From contig CP060221.1 in assembly GCA_023898405.1 (NCBI GenBank), forward strand, positions 1,999,501 through 2,063,500: a DNA stretch of 64,000 bases. The letters are read 5' to 3'. The notes beneath the pieces were generated by a model. It was not told where the DNA came from and searched no databases. It saw only the letters and a list, made by a program, of their open reading frames with translations. Below are positions 51,213 to 60,276 of this stretch, in pieces (positions within the stretch are counted from its first letter, which is position 1; each line of letters opens with the position of its first letter). The translations under genes and the position numbers were made by a program. Source of the stretch: Myxococcales bacterium (GTDB lineage: Bacteria > Myxococcota > UBA727 > JABDBI01).

Positions 51213-51698
51213 ATGGAAAAAATTCTACTGGGCATTGATCCAGGATCTTTGAGAACTGGTTTTGGCATAGTGTCGCACTCTTCAAATAGCAAAGTAGAGC
51301 ATGTGACGCACGGTACTATTGTGCTTGATGCCAAAAAAAATCTAAGCGAACGTTTATCTGATTTGGCTTGTGATCTCAAAACATTGATAGAAAAATACCA
51401 GCCTCACTATGCGGTGGTGGAGGGCGTATTTTTTTGTAAAAATGCGCGTTCTGCTTTGGTTTTAGGGCAGGCGCGAGGAGTTGCTCTGGCTGTTTTGGGT
51501 TTAAATGCTATTCCTGTACAAGAGCTGAGCCCCACTCAAGTAAAATCTTTGGTAGCTGGCCGAGGAAGGGCACAAAAATTTCAGGTTGCTCAAATTGTTG
51601 CACTTAATCTTGGCATTGCCGTTCCCTGCAGTGAAGATGCCTCCGATGCTCTTGCTTTGGCTTTAGCATGCAGTTATCAGTCAAATATTAGTTTTTAA
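51213..51698 (+). CDS. ruvC: Holliday junction resolvase RuvC
   Basis: Endonuclease that resolves four-way junctions with RuvAB. The four acidic residues are seen in LLGIDPGSLRTGFG (Asp7 of GIDPG), VVEGVFF, and the C-terminal EDASDALALALA pair. KNARSALVLGQARGVAL is also typical. 161 aa is normal. It is 5 bp downstream of yebC; ruvA and ruvB are not in the window. Its stop touches MITE-like copy C. Confidence 0.96.
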   Translation: MEKILLGIDPGSLRTGFGIVSHSSNSKVEHVTHGTIVLDAKKNLSERLSDLACDLKTLIEKYQPHYAVVEGVFFCKNARSALVLGQARGVALAVLGLNAIPVQELSPTQVKSLVAGRGRAQKFQVAQIVALNLGIAVPCSEDASDALALALACSYQSNISF

Positions 51699-51991
51699 AA
51701 CTGTTGTAATGCTTTGGCATTTTTAAGAAGTTTTAGCAAAATACTTACAAATGCCAAATGAAGGTAAAAAATTATTAAAAGCAAGCGCTTGCTTTTAGTC
51801 TCTTACTGTTCCTTTTGATTTCTCTAACTAAGCCAAGGTTCGCTTGACCACCCAGGTTTTGAGCGCAGGCGGAGATCCAAATCAACTACAGGCTTAACCG
51901 TTTTTGTTAGATCCCCACCTGCGCGGGGATGACAAGTAATCTTGGACAAAAATGCTTTCTTTGGTTAGCGAAAAATTATTTTCAAAACAGG
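51699..51991 (+). repeat. MITE-like element, copy C
   Basis: Left end AACTGTTGTAATG and right end ATTATTTTCAAAACAG carry the CTGTTTTGAAAA-type terminal repeats. Inside are TTTTAGCAAAATACTTACAA, CTGTTCCTTTTGATTTCTCT, and the palindrome block GATCCCCACCTGCGCGGGGA with GTCC-type flank TTGGACAAAAATGCTTTC, all shared with copies A and B. A 9-bp TTGGCATTT/AAATGCCAA stem lies near the left end. Confidence 0.72.
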
Positions 51992-52320
51992 ATCCCGAAA
52001 TATCTACAACTTCTTTTACCACTGATGAAGGCTCTCCAATCACTTTACCTATAGCCATTTCTTGCTAGAGCCCCTAACTCTGAAGGAAAAAAATCGAGCA
52101 GAGCGACAAAAGTTGGATATGGTGCCACTTTGTGTTAGCTGAAATAAAATAATTTTTACTACCAAATCAAAATAGTTTCTAGCTTGACTTACTAAGCAAA
52201 AAATTACGGCAATAGCGCGATAGAGCAATTAGTTGAAAAATATAATTTTTGTAAGTTATTTTTCGTCGCATATTTTATGTTCTAATATTTTAGAGGTGAT
52301 GAGTTTATTTGGGTTTAACT
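51992..52320. other. Intergenic sequence downstream of MITE-like copy C
   Basis: About 330 bp between the repeat and the phosphoesterase gene. A small frame beginning at ATG 52298 has GAGGTG before it but overlaps the phosphoesterase gene in another frame and resembles nothing known, so it is not called. No other element was found. Confidence 0.45.
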
Positions 52321-53199
52321 ATGCGAGTGAAAAATCGAATTTATTTTATTGTAATATCAATCATTTTTTTATTGGGCTGTACCTGGATCGGGGCCCAGCA
52401 GATGTGGAATGCAAATCTAAAGCCCATGGGCTGGGAAAATATAAAGCATGTTGTTTATATAATTTTTGAAAATGGCAATCCTAAAAAAGCTATCGAACAG
52501 CCTTATTTTAGTGAGCTTACTCAAAGAGGAGCCTACTTATCCCAATTCTATGGTGTAACTCATCCATCACAGCCTAACTACATTGCCATGACAGCTGGAA
52601 GTGATTTTAGAATTTATACCGATTTTAATGTCACTATCAGAACGCGGCATATAGGAAATCTATTGGAAGAAGCAGGTAAAACCTGGAAAGTTTACGCCGA
52701 GGACTATCCTGGTGATTGTTTTTTGCAAGCACGCAAAGATTTATATGTACGAAAGCATGTCCCGTTCTTGAGTTATAAAAATGTTCAGACTCATAAAGAA
52801 CGCTGTGATAACATAGTTTCGAGCGAACAATTTAAATCTGACATAGCAAATGGACAACTGCCTACCTATGCCATGTATGTCCCAAATCTGGATAATGACG
52901 GGCACGATACAGATCTGGCTCATGCGAGCAATTGGTTGGAGGAAACTCTTGGAGATGTCCTGAGTGATGAAAAAATTTTATCTGATACACTTTTTGTTAT
53001 TACTTTTGACGAGGACGATTATTTTCACTTCAATAAAATCTATACGGTATTGTTGGGCGCGGGGGTTAAACCTGCTTCAACATCGAACCGTTATTATAAC
53101 CACTACAGCATGCTGAGAACCATAGAAGAGATCCTTGGACTACCTACTTTGGGAAGATCCGATCAATGGGCTAAAATTATCTCTGATATTTGGAATTAA
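52321..53199 (+). CDS. Exported phosphoesterase (phospholipase C / acid phosphatase family)
   Basis: Lipoprotein-like signal (YFIVISIIFLLGC) and then a PF04185-type phosphoesterase: HVVYIIFENGNPKKAI with Glu/Asn metal ligands, GVTHPSQPNYIAMTAG, and YVPNLDNDGHDTDLAHASNW carrying the DxDxxHD-like metal set. VITFDEDDYFHFN and HYSMLRTIEEILGLPTLG complete the family pattern. The ATG at 52321 starts the signal; a TTG 12 bases upstream is also open. Substrate (phospholipid or phosphomonoester) is unknown. 292 aa. Confidence 0.86.
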   Translation: MRVKNRIYFIVISIIFLLGCTWIGAQQMWNANLKPMGWENIKHVVYIIFENGNPKKAIEQPYFSELTQRGAYLSQFYGVTHPSQPNYIAMTAGSDFRIYTDFNVTIRTRHIGNLLEEAGKTWKVYAEDYPGDCFLQARKDLYVRKHVPFLSYKNVQTHKERCDNIVSSEQFKSDIANGQLPTYAMYVPNLDNDGHDTDLAHASNWLEETLGDVLSDEKILSDTLFVITFDEDDYFHFNKIYTVLLGAGVKPASTSNRYYNHYSMLRTIEEILGLPTLGRSDQWAKIISDIWN

Positions 53200-53363
53200 A
53201 AAATTTTAATGACTGAGTTTTTTGATTGAGGGGTGATTGAGAACACTCTTTGTTTTAGTTTTTATTATTAATACTTAAGTGGAGATAAAATATTGTATGG
53301 TATTGGTGTGGTTTTTTGCTTGATACGTATTGATTTATCAAGCGATATAAAGGGGAGATAGCG

Positions 53364-53858
53364 TTGTTTAATGGTGCACAAATTCACCTAATGGTTAACC
53401 ATATACCGGTGGTTGGTTTTTTAATACTGACGCTTTGTTTGCTGCTTACTATTTTTACTCATAGTGGAGCAATCAAGCGATTTATTTTGGGGCTGAGTGT
53501 AGTGATTGGTTTAAGCGCACTTGTGCCCTATTGGTCGGGAGACTCTGCAGAAGAGGTGGTAGAAAAATTTATAAAAATGGATGAGCAGGTGGTGGATAGG
53601 CACGAGGAACTTGCAGAGATTAGTACAGTTCTATCAGTAATAACAGCGCTGTTCGCGGCTTGTGTTTTGATTTTAGAGCGCCGTTATGATTGGGGGATTA
53701 AATTAGGCTATCCTTTGGTTTTCTTAATAGCTGTTATCACCACTACCTTTCTTGGTTTCACTGCCCATGAGGGTGGGCTGATTCATCACCCAGAAATTAA
53801 TTCGGCACAGCAACAAAAAAATTATGAAAGATTGAAGAGTGCAGACTCAGATGATTAG
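53364..53858 (+). CDS. DUF2231-like membrane protein
   Basis: TTG start preceded by AGGGGAG. Four hydrophobic helices are seen at about residues 12-32, 37-52, 85-103 and 113-131. The N-terminal IHLMVNHIPVVGFLI, and PYWSGDSAEE followed by a His-containing DEQVVDRHEELAEI helix, and the later FTAHEGGLIHH, are the pattern of small DUF2231-type membrane proteins (His residues possibly binding haem or metal). Function is unknown. 164 aa. Confidence 0.8.
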   Translation: MFNGAQIHLMVNHIPVVGFLILTLCLLLTIFTHSGAIKRFILGLSVVIGLSALVPYWSGDSAEEVVEKFIKMDEQVVDRHEELAEISTVLSVITALFAACVLILERRYDWGIKLGYPLVFLIAVITTTFLGFTAHEGGLIHHPEINSAQQQKNYERLKSADSDD

Positions 53859-53995
53859 GGCTTAGCTCTATGGGTGACTCTCATTATGGATAAGTGGTCT
53901 AAGGTATTTTTTAAGTTAATTTTTTGAGTTCTTTGAATTATGAGCGGGTATTTAATTGGTATGTAAAATCCCGCTCGGCTTTTTAAACAAGAAGT

Positions 53996-54856
53996 TTAAT
54001 CAACCAGCTCCAGTCCTCTAATGCTGCCAAAATCTCCTGAATAAATTATTTCAGCAGGTCCTGAACTAAGTGCATTAACGCTCCATATTACATCTGGTCC
54101 TGGTGTGCCAGGAATATTAAATTCTGCGAGATAGAGCTTCTGAGTTGTTTTATCAATTTCTATTGAACGCAGTTTTCCTCCCAAATGAGTTGCATGTACT
54201 ACTTTTGGCCCAGCTCCCGATAGCGGAGCACGCCATATCTGATCAAGATCAACCCAAAATATAAGTCCAAGCTCAGGATAAATTTCAACATCGCGTATTT
54301 CTGGTGCGTCATATAATTCCGTGAGCATTGTTCCATCCGCTTTTCCTCTAAAAACCTTTCCTTGGTCAGGCCCGCCAAAATAAATATTATCTGAGCTTTC
54401 ATCGTAGACCACGGTAACGGGTTTTTGACCATTAAATATTAAATTCTGTGGCCCCATGCCATTATTTGGCATTACATAGATACCATCATTGACAGCTGAC
54501 AGAAAAATTCGGCTATTGCTCGTGTCAATAAATGGAACATGGCTGAAGGCTAAATCTGAGTATAAAGCATGTTTTTCAATGCAGCCATCGAGCGAGCCCT
54601 CAAGCAGTACTTGGTTATAATTGTCGGGCCAATAGATTTTTTTTCGTTGAGAATCATAGCCGATACCTATGTAGTAGTTGGGGTCTATTGAAAAATCATG
54701 ATAGAGCACCCGGGGTTTACTTTTATTTGTGCTGCCAATCCAAACCTGACTGAGTTCAGTGCCCACAAAAATTAATTTTTTATTCGGAGTAAGCGCAAAG
54801 CTTAGCGAACTACATAACATCAATAAAAAAGTTAAAAATATTTTTGAATGAAACAT
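53996..54856 (-). CDS. Exported YWTD (LDL-receptor class B)-type propeller protein
   Basis: Signal peptide (IFLTFLLMLCSSLSFA), then repeats of the YWTD kind: KKIYWPDNYNQVLLEGSLDG, NSRIFLSAVNDGIYVMP, DNIYFGGPDQGKVFRGKADG, GLIFWVDLDQIWRAPLSG and QKLYLAEFNIPG. These are spaced about 40 residues and would form a six-bladed propeller. 286 aa fits one propeller. Binding partner is unknown. Confidence 0.83.
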   Translation of the reverse strand: MFHSKIFLTFLLMLCSSLSFALTPNKKLIFVGTELSQVWIGSTNKSKPRVLYHDFSIDPNYYIGIGYDSQRKKIYWPDNYNQVLLEGSLDGCIEKHALYSDLAFSHVPFIDTSNSRIFLSAVNDGIYVMPNNGMGPQNLIFNGQKPVTVVYDESSDNIYFGGPDQGKVFRGKADGTMLTELYDAPEIRDVEIYPELGLIFWVDLDQIWRAPLSGAGPKVVHATHLGGKLRSIEIDKTTQKLYLAEFNIPGTPGPDVIWSVNALSSGPAEIIYSGDFGSIRGLELVD

Positions 54857-55039
54857 GTTAACCTCAATAATAGAATACTGCTTAAGTATAGTTTAAAAGT
54901 ATTTTAAGTATTATTTTTATGTTTGATAAATATTTATCTTTTTGTTTTTGTGGTTGTGCATGTAAAATGTATTTTAATTATGGTTGGTTTATTATTTATT
55001 TCTGGTGTGGATGTTTTTGAGATTTTATTTGAGGAAATA

Positions 55040-56110
55040 ATGAAAAATTTATTGTTCTTGTTAGTATTTTTATTATTTATTGTGAGCCTATCTTGTAAGA
55101 GACGCAGCTCTGACTCAAAAAATGAAGTCCAGAACGTGAGCCATTTTGACAGCAAAGACGACAAACTTAAAGATTCACAAAAAAATGTTGAAGATCGTCT
55201 AGCTGAAGAAGTTATTAAAAAAGCACTATATGTGGATAATTGTTCAGGGCCTGATTCTAATAGTCAAGGTGCGTCAAGTAATCGCGATACAGGTAACCCA
55301 GATGATGACGATAGGCCGGTTAACTGTCATATAGTTAATGATGGCAATTGTTTTAAGGATCCCAATACTGTTACAAGTTCAAGCTCAGGAAAATGTGCTG
55401 TACGAGCTTTTACCACCAGTGGAATGATCACCGCAGATTTTCCTCGTTCAATACCTTTGGCTACTGACGGAAAATGCAGTATCGGTGTTACAGAGTCAGG
55501 AACCTTTAGAAGTTTTGAGTTTGCAGATTGCTATTGCGATTACATGGCTTATCAGGCTGGGCTTTTGCAGGGGTGTAATCGCTTCGTTGCTTGGTTGTCT
55601 GGAGAGCCAGATCCTTCTAAAAATCCCAATACCACACCTGCAGATTTAGTTGACATTCCCCAGGCAATATCTACGGGCAGAGTAGATGACTTAGGTACAT
55701 CATATTATCGCATGGATGGAGTTATCATAGCGAATGATCATGCAGATCTTATTGATGGCAATATTGAAAATCCTATTCAGGTAAATGAGTTTGGAGCACT
55801 GTTAGCGAGTAATGTAAATTTGGGTTTACGTCGAGTTTGGACAGGAACTCACACCGATGGCATGTCGTATATCGAGTATGGCAGGACTAGAGCTTGTGCC
55901 AATTGGACCAATCAAACACCCTCAGCACCATTTGCCAACGAAGCTTACTATGGTGATTATGCTCAGACAGGTAAAGGGTGGACTAATGAGGATGCTAACG
56001 GATGCTTTAACGATTTCCACCTTTACTGTTTTGAGCGTTTTGAAGCTTCTCCTTATTTAGATACAATACAACCTCAAAATTTATGCACAATTAATCCAAG
56101 TGCAAACTAG
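55040..56110 (+). CDS. Lipoprotein with C-terminal DUF1554 domain
   Basis: ATG 55040 is chosen because GAGGAAATA precedes it and it starts a lipobox signal (LFIVSLSC); an earlier in-frame codon at 54923 adds a second hydrophobic stretch of doubtful coding value. A charged linker and Cys-containing segments follow. The last 200 residues (CRVAW-type start, RRVWTGTHTDG, CANWTNQ...GDYAQTGKGW, FHLYCFERF) share the DUF1554 layout with the protein at 8169-10502. Disulphides are likely. Function is unknown. Confidence 0.82.
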   Translation: MKNLLFLLVFLLFIVSLSCKRRSSDSKNEVQNVSHFDSKDDKLKDSQKNVEDRLAEEVIKKALYVDNCSGPDSNSQGASSNRDTGNPDDDDRPVNCHIVNDGNCFKDPNTVTSSSSGKCAVRAFTTSGMITADFPRSIPLATDGKCSIGVTESGTFRSFEFADCYCDYMAYQAGLLQGCNRFVAWLSGEPDPSKNPNTTPADLVDIPQAISTGRVDDLGTSYYRMDGVIIANDHADLIDGNIENPIQVNEFGALLASNVNLGLRRVWTGTHTDGMSYIEYGRTRACANWTNQTPSAPFANEAYYGDYAQTGKGWTNEDANGCFNDFHLYCFERFEASPYLDTIQPQNLCTINPSAN

Positions 56111-56187
56111 TTTTTAGCGTGTCTGTTTTATTGCTTTTATGATGGATGAATAAGGTAGTAAATTTTTGGAATAATGGGGGAAGATTT

Positions 56188-57660
56188 ATGTTGTTGAAAA
56201 AAATGTATTTTGTTCTTACATTTTGGTTCTTACTATTTTGTATTGAAGGTCAGACCGAGGAAAAGGCAAAACAAAATGCGAGCCGGGAAATAATTTTACA
56301 TGAACTACAAGTGGAAAATGAGGGATTTCTTCGGATTGAATATACCAATAATTTTTATAGATGTGCACGGCTCGTTGATTCACTCGGTACTACTATTTTG
56401 GAAGAGGACTTCTTTTGTAGTTTTGGAGAGAATATCTCCATAAAAGTTCCTATGAATAAAGTAAGGATCGAAGATTCATCACTAAAACTCTGTGTTGGAA
56501 ATTATTGGTGGTCTACTTGTAGCGAAATTCAGAAAGTGCATGTTCCACCTCATCCCATAACATTTAGGCTGCAATGCGATCTAATGGAAAGTCTTGCCTT
56601 AGAAACGAATGAACCCTTCGATTGCAGTGCTCCATCACAAGCGATTTTAGAAGAAGCAAAGGAGCGATTATCAGGGTATATCGATGATTTAAATATTATT
56701 TTTGGCAAAAATACTCTTAGAAATTTTGTGATGCATGATACAGAAGCTATTTTGCTTTATCCTGATTTATCGGCGATTGGTTTTCCTTATTACGATAAAC
56801 AGCCCTATGGTGATCGTTTTTATATTCAAGCAAGGCTTACGGATAATCCTCAATATGGAACTTACGGCGGCAATGCTTTTCAAAACATAGCGTGGAATCT
56901 GAAATGGGATAAAATTCATAATCCCAAACAAAGCAGATATCAAGAACAGCTACTTAATCAATATTGGCGTCAAATTAATCATATTACTCATGAATTTGAA
57001 CATGTTTTTGGAGCAGGAAGCGGAGAATATTATAACCTGGCTACTGCTCGTGATACGACAGGCATATCTCCTCAAGTAGATATTTCTCTTTCTGCGAGCA
57101 ACCCCTATTGGAGTACCAACACGGATTATTTTTCTGATCCATTACTTACAAATATTTGGAATAACAGCTTGGTAGGAAGACCCTCATTGTATGAGGAGCT
57201 TATTGATATCGTACGATTTGCTCATGTCACAGCAAGAATTATTAACTCACCTTCGAGGCTTGGCGCAATTGATCCGATGATTTCGGTGAAAAACGATATA
57301 CCTGATTTGGAAAATGCAAAAATAATCGTGAAAGATAGTGAGAGTAATGATCTTGTAGAGAACGCTTTAGTAACAATTTTTAATGTAAGAAGTTTTTCTC
57401 CTTATGTGACTACTTTGTTGTCCCAATCAACGACTGATATTCTTGGAGAAACCGCTCTAATATTTGGTTGCAAAAATAATTATTTTCCTTGTCTTAATAA
57501 CTACGAGCATCTCAAACTTATTAAAGTGAGTGCTGCGGGATATCAAAGTGCATCTCGTTGGTACAGTATTTATGATGCACAAAAAGATTATTTGCTTGGT
57601 AATAATCAAGATCCAAAAGTTTATATAAATCTCGAAAAAATGGTCAATGCTTCTCATTAG
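56188..57660 (+). CDS. Exported putative zinc metallopeptidase (HEFEH)
   Basis: ATG 56188 follows GGGGGAAG and begins a signal peptide (YFVLTFWFLLFCIEGQ). The HExxH motif is ITHEFEHVFGAGSGEYY, with His268, Glu269 and His272; Glu280 is a possible third ligand. The region before (YDKQPYGDRFYIQARLTDN) resembles a peptidase core. A C-terminal beta domain at about 385-490 (NAKIIVKDSESNDLVENALVTI) looks like a carboxypeptidase-regulatory type repeat. No family was confirmed. It lies 78 bp after the DUF1554 lipoprotein gene on the same strand. Confidence 0.72.
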   Translation: MLLKKMYFVLTFWFLLFCIEGQTEEKAKQNASREIILHELQVENEGFLRIEYTNNFYRCARLVDSLGTTILEEDFFCSFGENISIKVPMNKVRIEDSSLKLCVGNYWWSTCSEIQKVHVPPHPITFRLQCDLMESLALETNEPFDCSAPSQAILEEAKERLSGYIDDLNIIFGKNTLRNFVMHDTEAILLYPDLSAIGFPYYDKQPYGDRFYIQARLTDNPQYGTYGGNAFQNIAWNLKWDKIHNPKQSRYQEQLLNQYWRQINHITHEFEHVFGAGSGEYYNLATARDTTGISPQVDISLSASNPYWSTNTDYFSDPLLTNIWNNSLVGRPSLYEELIDIVRFAHVTARIINSPSRLGAIDPMISVKNDIPDLENAKIIVKDSESNDLVENALVTIFNVRSFSPYVTTLLSQSTTDILGETALIFGCKNNYFPCLNNYEHLKLIKVSAAGYQSASRWYSIYDAQKDYLLGNNQDPKVYINLEKMVNASH

Positions 57661-57762
57661 CTATGGCGTTGTAAAAAAATATATATTTTTGCTATCCAAA
57701 ACATGTGCTCCTTCGATACTTAGTAAATAAAGCAAAAAACGTGCTTTGTTGGAGGAGCGACA

Positions 57763-58131
57763 ATGAAAGTCTTCATGATTATTTTTTTCTTAGCAAGTGC
57801 AAATTTTGCAGAACCGGTGCTTGAGTTTTGGCCAAAAGAAAGTTCATGGTGTGAGGCTTATGGGCAAATGACTAACTGCCCAAAAGATACTTTCTTGCAA
57901 TTTAGTGATGACGGAAGTTGTGCATGTTTAAAGGATGAACAATTTACTCATCCTCGAAAGTGTATGATAGGGCCAATGTTTTGCGATATAAATTTGGGGC
58001 AGCGCTATTCTTGGCTTCATCGTTATCAAATAGTAGAGGGTAAAGTTGAGAAAATTATGAGCGGTTGTGCTTGTGCGGTGAATAAATTTCCTATCAATCT
58101 TGTTCGTAGTATAAAAATGACCGATTTTTAG
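57763..58131 (+). CDS. Small exported Cys-rich protein
   Basis: GGAGGAG lies 6-12 bases before the ATG. Signal peptide (FMIIFFLASANFA), mature protein of about 105 residues with nine cysteines (SSWCEAYGQMTNCPKD, DGSCACLKD, RKCMIGPMFCDI, SGCACAV), an arrangement suggesting four disulphides. Two CAC motifs are notable. No family was recognised. Confidence 0.72.
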   Translation: MKVFMIIFFLASANFAEPVLEFWPKESSWCEAYGQMTNCPKDTFLQFSDDGSCACLKDEQFTHPRKCMIGPMFCDINLGQRYSWLHRYQIVEGKVEKIMSGCACAVNKFPINLVRSIKMTDF

Positions 58132-58272
58132 TTATCGTTTAATCTTTTTTAAATATTTCGTTTTTGGTAAAAAGTAGGCCAGCCAAATTATTATGAAAAT
58201 AATTTTTTTGGGTTGCTTGTTCGAGCTACAGAGATATCCTTCATAAGGATGTAATGACTCTACGAGCACAAA

Positions 58273-59337
58273 ATGAATAATCTTTTGAAGCTTTGTTTAA
58301 TTTCGCTTCTAATTCAAGCAAGCTTGCTGAACGCTCTTCATGATTACATAGAAAAAAACGAACTTTTCAAATTTTGGGATTTGATTATTTCGGTCTCAAC
58401 AGAAAGCATAAATCAGCAAGATTACGGTTATGGATGTCCTCCACTTCATCATGCTTTAATAATTAATAATTTTGAATTTTTTGTGCTTTTATTGACTCAT
58501 CCCAAAATTATTCACGATAATGTCGATATCCTCAATCAAACAATTAAAGAGAAAGTTGCAATCTCGCCTTTTGTGAAAAGCGACATAAGTTATGCAGTTA
58601 ATTTTGTGTTGACAGATAGTGAAAGTGAAAAGAAAAATAATAAAATAATTAAAAGCAAAAATTTATTTCTGTTAGAAGAAAAAAGCTTAATTCTTTGGAA
58701 TATAGAACATCGTATTTATGATGAAATGAATTTAACAAAAGCATTGATTAATTTTTATGAATTTTCTGTTGAATTACAGCATAAAGAAAACACGTTTTTA
58801 CGAGAGGATTCAGATGCGATCACAGGTATTGTCGATTTTTTATTTAATGCACATGCATCAAAAAATTTGATTAATGAAATCAGGGAAATTAATTTTAGTA
58901 ATTATTTATTTTTCTCCGAGATTAAGAAAAAAAATATTAGCAAATGTGAAAAAAAAATTTACCAACTACTTTTCGATTTAAAAAAGATTTTTTCCCGCAA
59001 TATTGAAAAGCAAAAAACCCTGCAGCGACTATTTTTTTCGCTCCATTCAATAAGTACCCATGCTCTAAGAGGTAATGGAGCTATTGCCGAGGAGCGCATT
59101 TTATCTCTCATATTTCTTCGTTTTATAAATGTAATTCTTCAGAAATTTAGTGATGAGCAAGAAGCACAAGCTCGAATTAATTTAATTAAGTGCTTGCAAA
59201 GAACCATCAGTGGTGAAAGCGAGAAAGGGGGAGAGCTAGGGCTATTAAATAAATTTTTTGCAGGCACTAATAGTAAAGGCAAAAAAACACAAGCCTTATT
59301 AAAAGAGTTGCAAAAAATTTTCTATAGCGCCCTATAA
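58273..59337 (+). CDS. Exported protein with an ankyrin-like motif
   Basis: Signal peptide (LLKLCLISLLIQASLLNA). One ankyrin-like repeat is visible at about residues 53-80 (YGYGCPPLHHALIINNFEFF followed by VLLLTHPKI), keeping the PLHxA core. The remaining 270 residues are helical and Lys/Glu-rich, with no repeats I can name. An ankyrin-like protein with a signal peptide is a possible secreted effector, but one weak repeat is thin evidence. Its stop overlaps the hairpin repeat at 59336. Confidence 0.65.
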   Translation: MNNLLKLCLISLLIQASLLNALHDYIEKNELFKFWDLIISVSTESINQQDYGYGCPPLHHALIINNFEFFVLLLTHPKIIHDNVDILNQTIKEKVAISPFVKSDISYAVNFVLTDSESEKKNNKIIKSKNLFLLEEKSLILWNIEHRIYDEMNLTKALINFYEFSVELQHKENTFLREDSDAITGIVDFLFNAHASKNLINEIREINFSNYLFFSEIKKKNISKCEKKIYQLLFDLKKIFSRNIEKQKTLQRLFFSLHSISTHALRGNGAIAEERILSLIFLRFINVILQKFSDEQEAQARINLIKCLQRTISGESEKGGELGLLNKFFAGTNSKGKKTQALLKELQKIFYSAL

Positions 59338-59406
59338 ATTGACTAATCCTTTAATTTCCAAAGGCTCGCAGCAAAGCGAGAACGAAACTAAAGGATTAGT
59401 CAATTT
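59336..59406. repeat. Hairpin-repeat family, intact copy between convergent genes
   Basis: Arms AAATTGACTAATCCTTTA (59336-59353) and TAAAGGATTAGTCAATTT (59389-59406) are fully complementary, and pairing continues for four of the next five bases. Inside is a nested CTCGC/GCGAG stem (59365-59369 with 59376-59380). It separates the ankyrin-like gene (+) from rpmF (-). The complement of the core is the same as in the copy at 43382-43478. Confidence 0.75.
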
Positions 59407-59421
59407 CTATGATTGCTATGA

Positions 59422-59610
59422 TTATGATTCAACCACTGGAATAACTTGACGGTTGGCGTACTTGCCGCAAGCTCGACAAATACGATGAGGAGCCTTTGGC
59501 TCTCCACAGCTTGCGCATGCACTAGGCATAGCTTCAGGGGTCAGGCGCATATTGGCTGCGCGTTGCATTCTTGTGCGGGAAACAGATTTACGTCGCTTAG
59601 GAACTGGCAT
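59422..59610 (-). CDS. rpmF: 50S ribosomal protein L32
   Basis: The 62-residue protein begins MPVPKRRKSVSRTRMQRAAN and has four Zn-ribbon cysteines at 32, 35, 45 and 48 (CASCGEPKAPHRICRAC), so it is the C+ zinc form. GGAG lies 9-12 bases before the ATG. It follows the YceD/DUF177 gene by 24 bp; this pairing is conserved in bacteria. Confidence 0.97.
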   Translation of the reverse strand: MPVPKRRKSVSRTRMQRAANMRLTPEAMPSACASCGEPKAPHRICRACGKYANRQVIPVVES

Positions 59611-59634
59611 GCTTTTAACTCCAAAAAATAAAGA

Positions 59635-60276
59635 CTAGGTCTTTTTTAACAATTTTATAAAAGGGTTTTTAGGCGGCTCATGGTCTGGTGATGTCACAAT
59701 CGATAACCCGCAGCCTTCTTTTTTCACAGCAAGTGGCCCACCGCAATAGGGATAGTCTGGGACACTAAAGAAGATCTGCTCGCGCAAAATAAGTCCCAAG
59801 TCAATGGACTTTCTTAAAAAATATCCTGTAACAATCTCATTTTCATCATCTTGCAAAGAATCGCTATCAAAGATGAGCTCCAAATTTGATTCTTGAGCAT
59901 CGACCATTTTTTGCTCAAGAAGCCTCATATGCAAATTGATTTCGATGCTATGTTGGATTTCATTGAGACATCTGGCGCATGAAGAAAACAATTCTAGCCT
60001 GCCAGTCATATCGAGCATAAAGGCACTGGTGCCCTCATGTATCAGCTTACACCGCACACGATGATCGTTTTTTGCTTTCCACGTAAAATCATTTCGATTT
60101 TTTTCATGTAAAAGCGCGCAGAGAGTCTGGGCTGATATCATTTTTTCAAAAGATAATCCAATCGTTCCTATTTCGTGTGTAGGAACGATCCAGGTTTTAA
60201 AATCACTATGAAAATCGATTGAAGATAACATAACGACATAACTTTTATAGCCTAAAAAATGCTTGTCAATGCTCAT
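59635..60276 (-). CDS. YceD/DUF177 family protein
   Basis: Conserved partner of rpmF, with a role in ribosome or rRNA-linked processes in known cases. The usual motif CARCLNEIQHSIEINLHMRL is at about residues 95-115 and a CxxC-like pair (YCGG...GCGLS) lies near the C-terminus. Length 213 aa is somewhat long. The ATG overlaps the last base of the upstream methylase stop (TAATG), giving translational coupling. An internal ATG at 60231 is possible. Confidence 0.88.
   Translation of the reverse strand: MSIDKHFLGYKSYVVMLSSIDFHSDFKTWIVPTHEIGTIGLSFEKMISAQTLCALLHEKNRNDFTWKAKNDHRVRCKLIHEGTSAFMLDMTGRLELFSSCARCLNEIQHSIEINLHMRLLEQKMVDAQESNLELIFDSDSLQDDENEIVTGYFLRKSIDLGLILREQIFFSVPDYPYCGGPLAVKKEGCGLSIVTSPDHEPPKNPFIKLLKKT

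Noticed and set aside
52233..52469. Small plus-strand frame with GAGGTG before an internal ATG
   Set aside because: Overlaps the phosphoesterase signal peptide in another frame and resembles nothing known.
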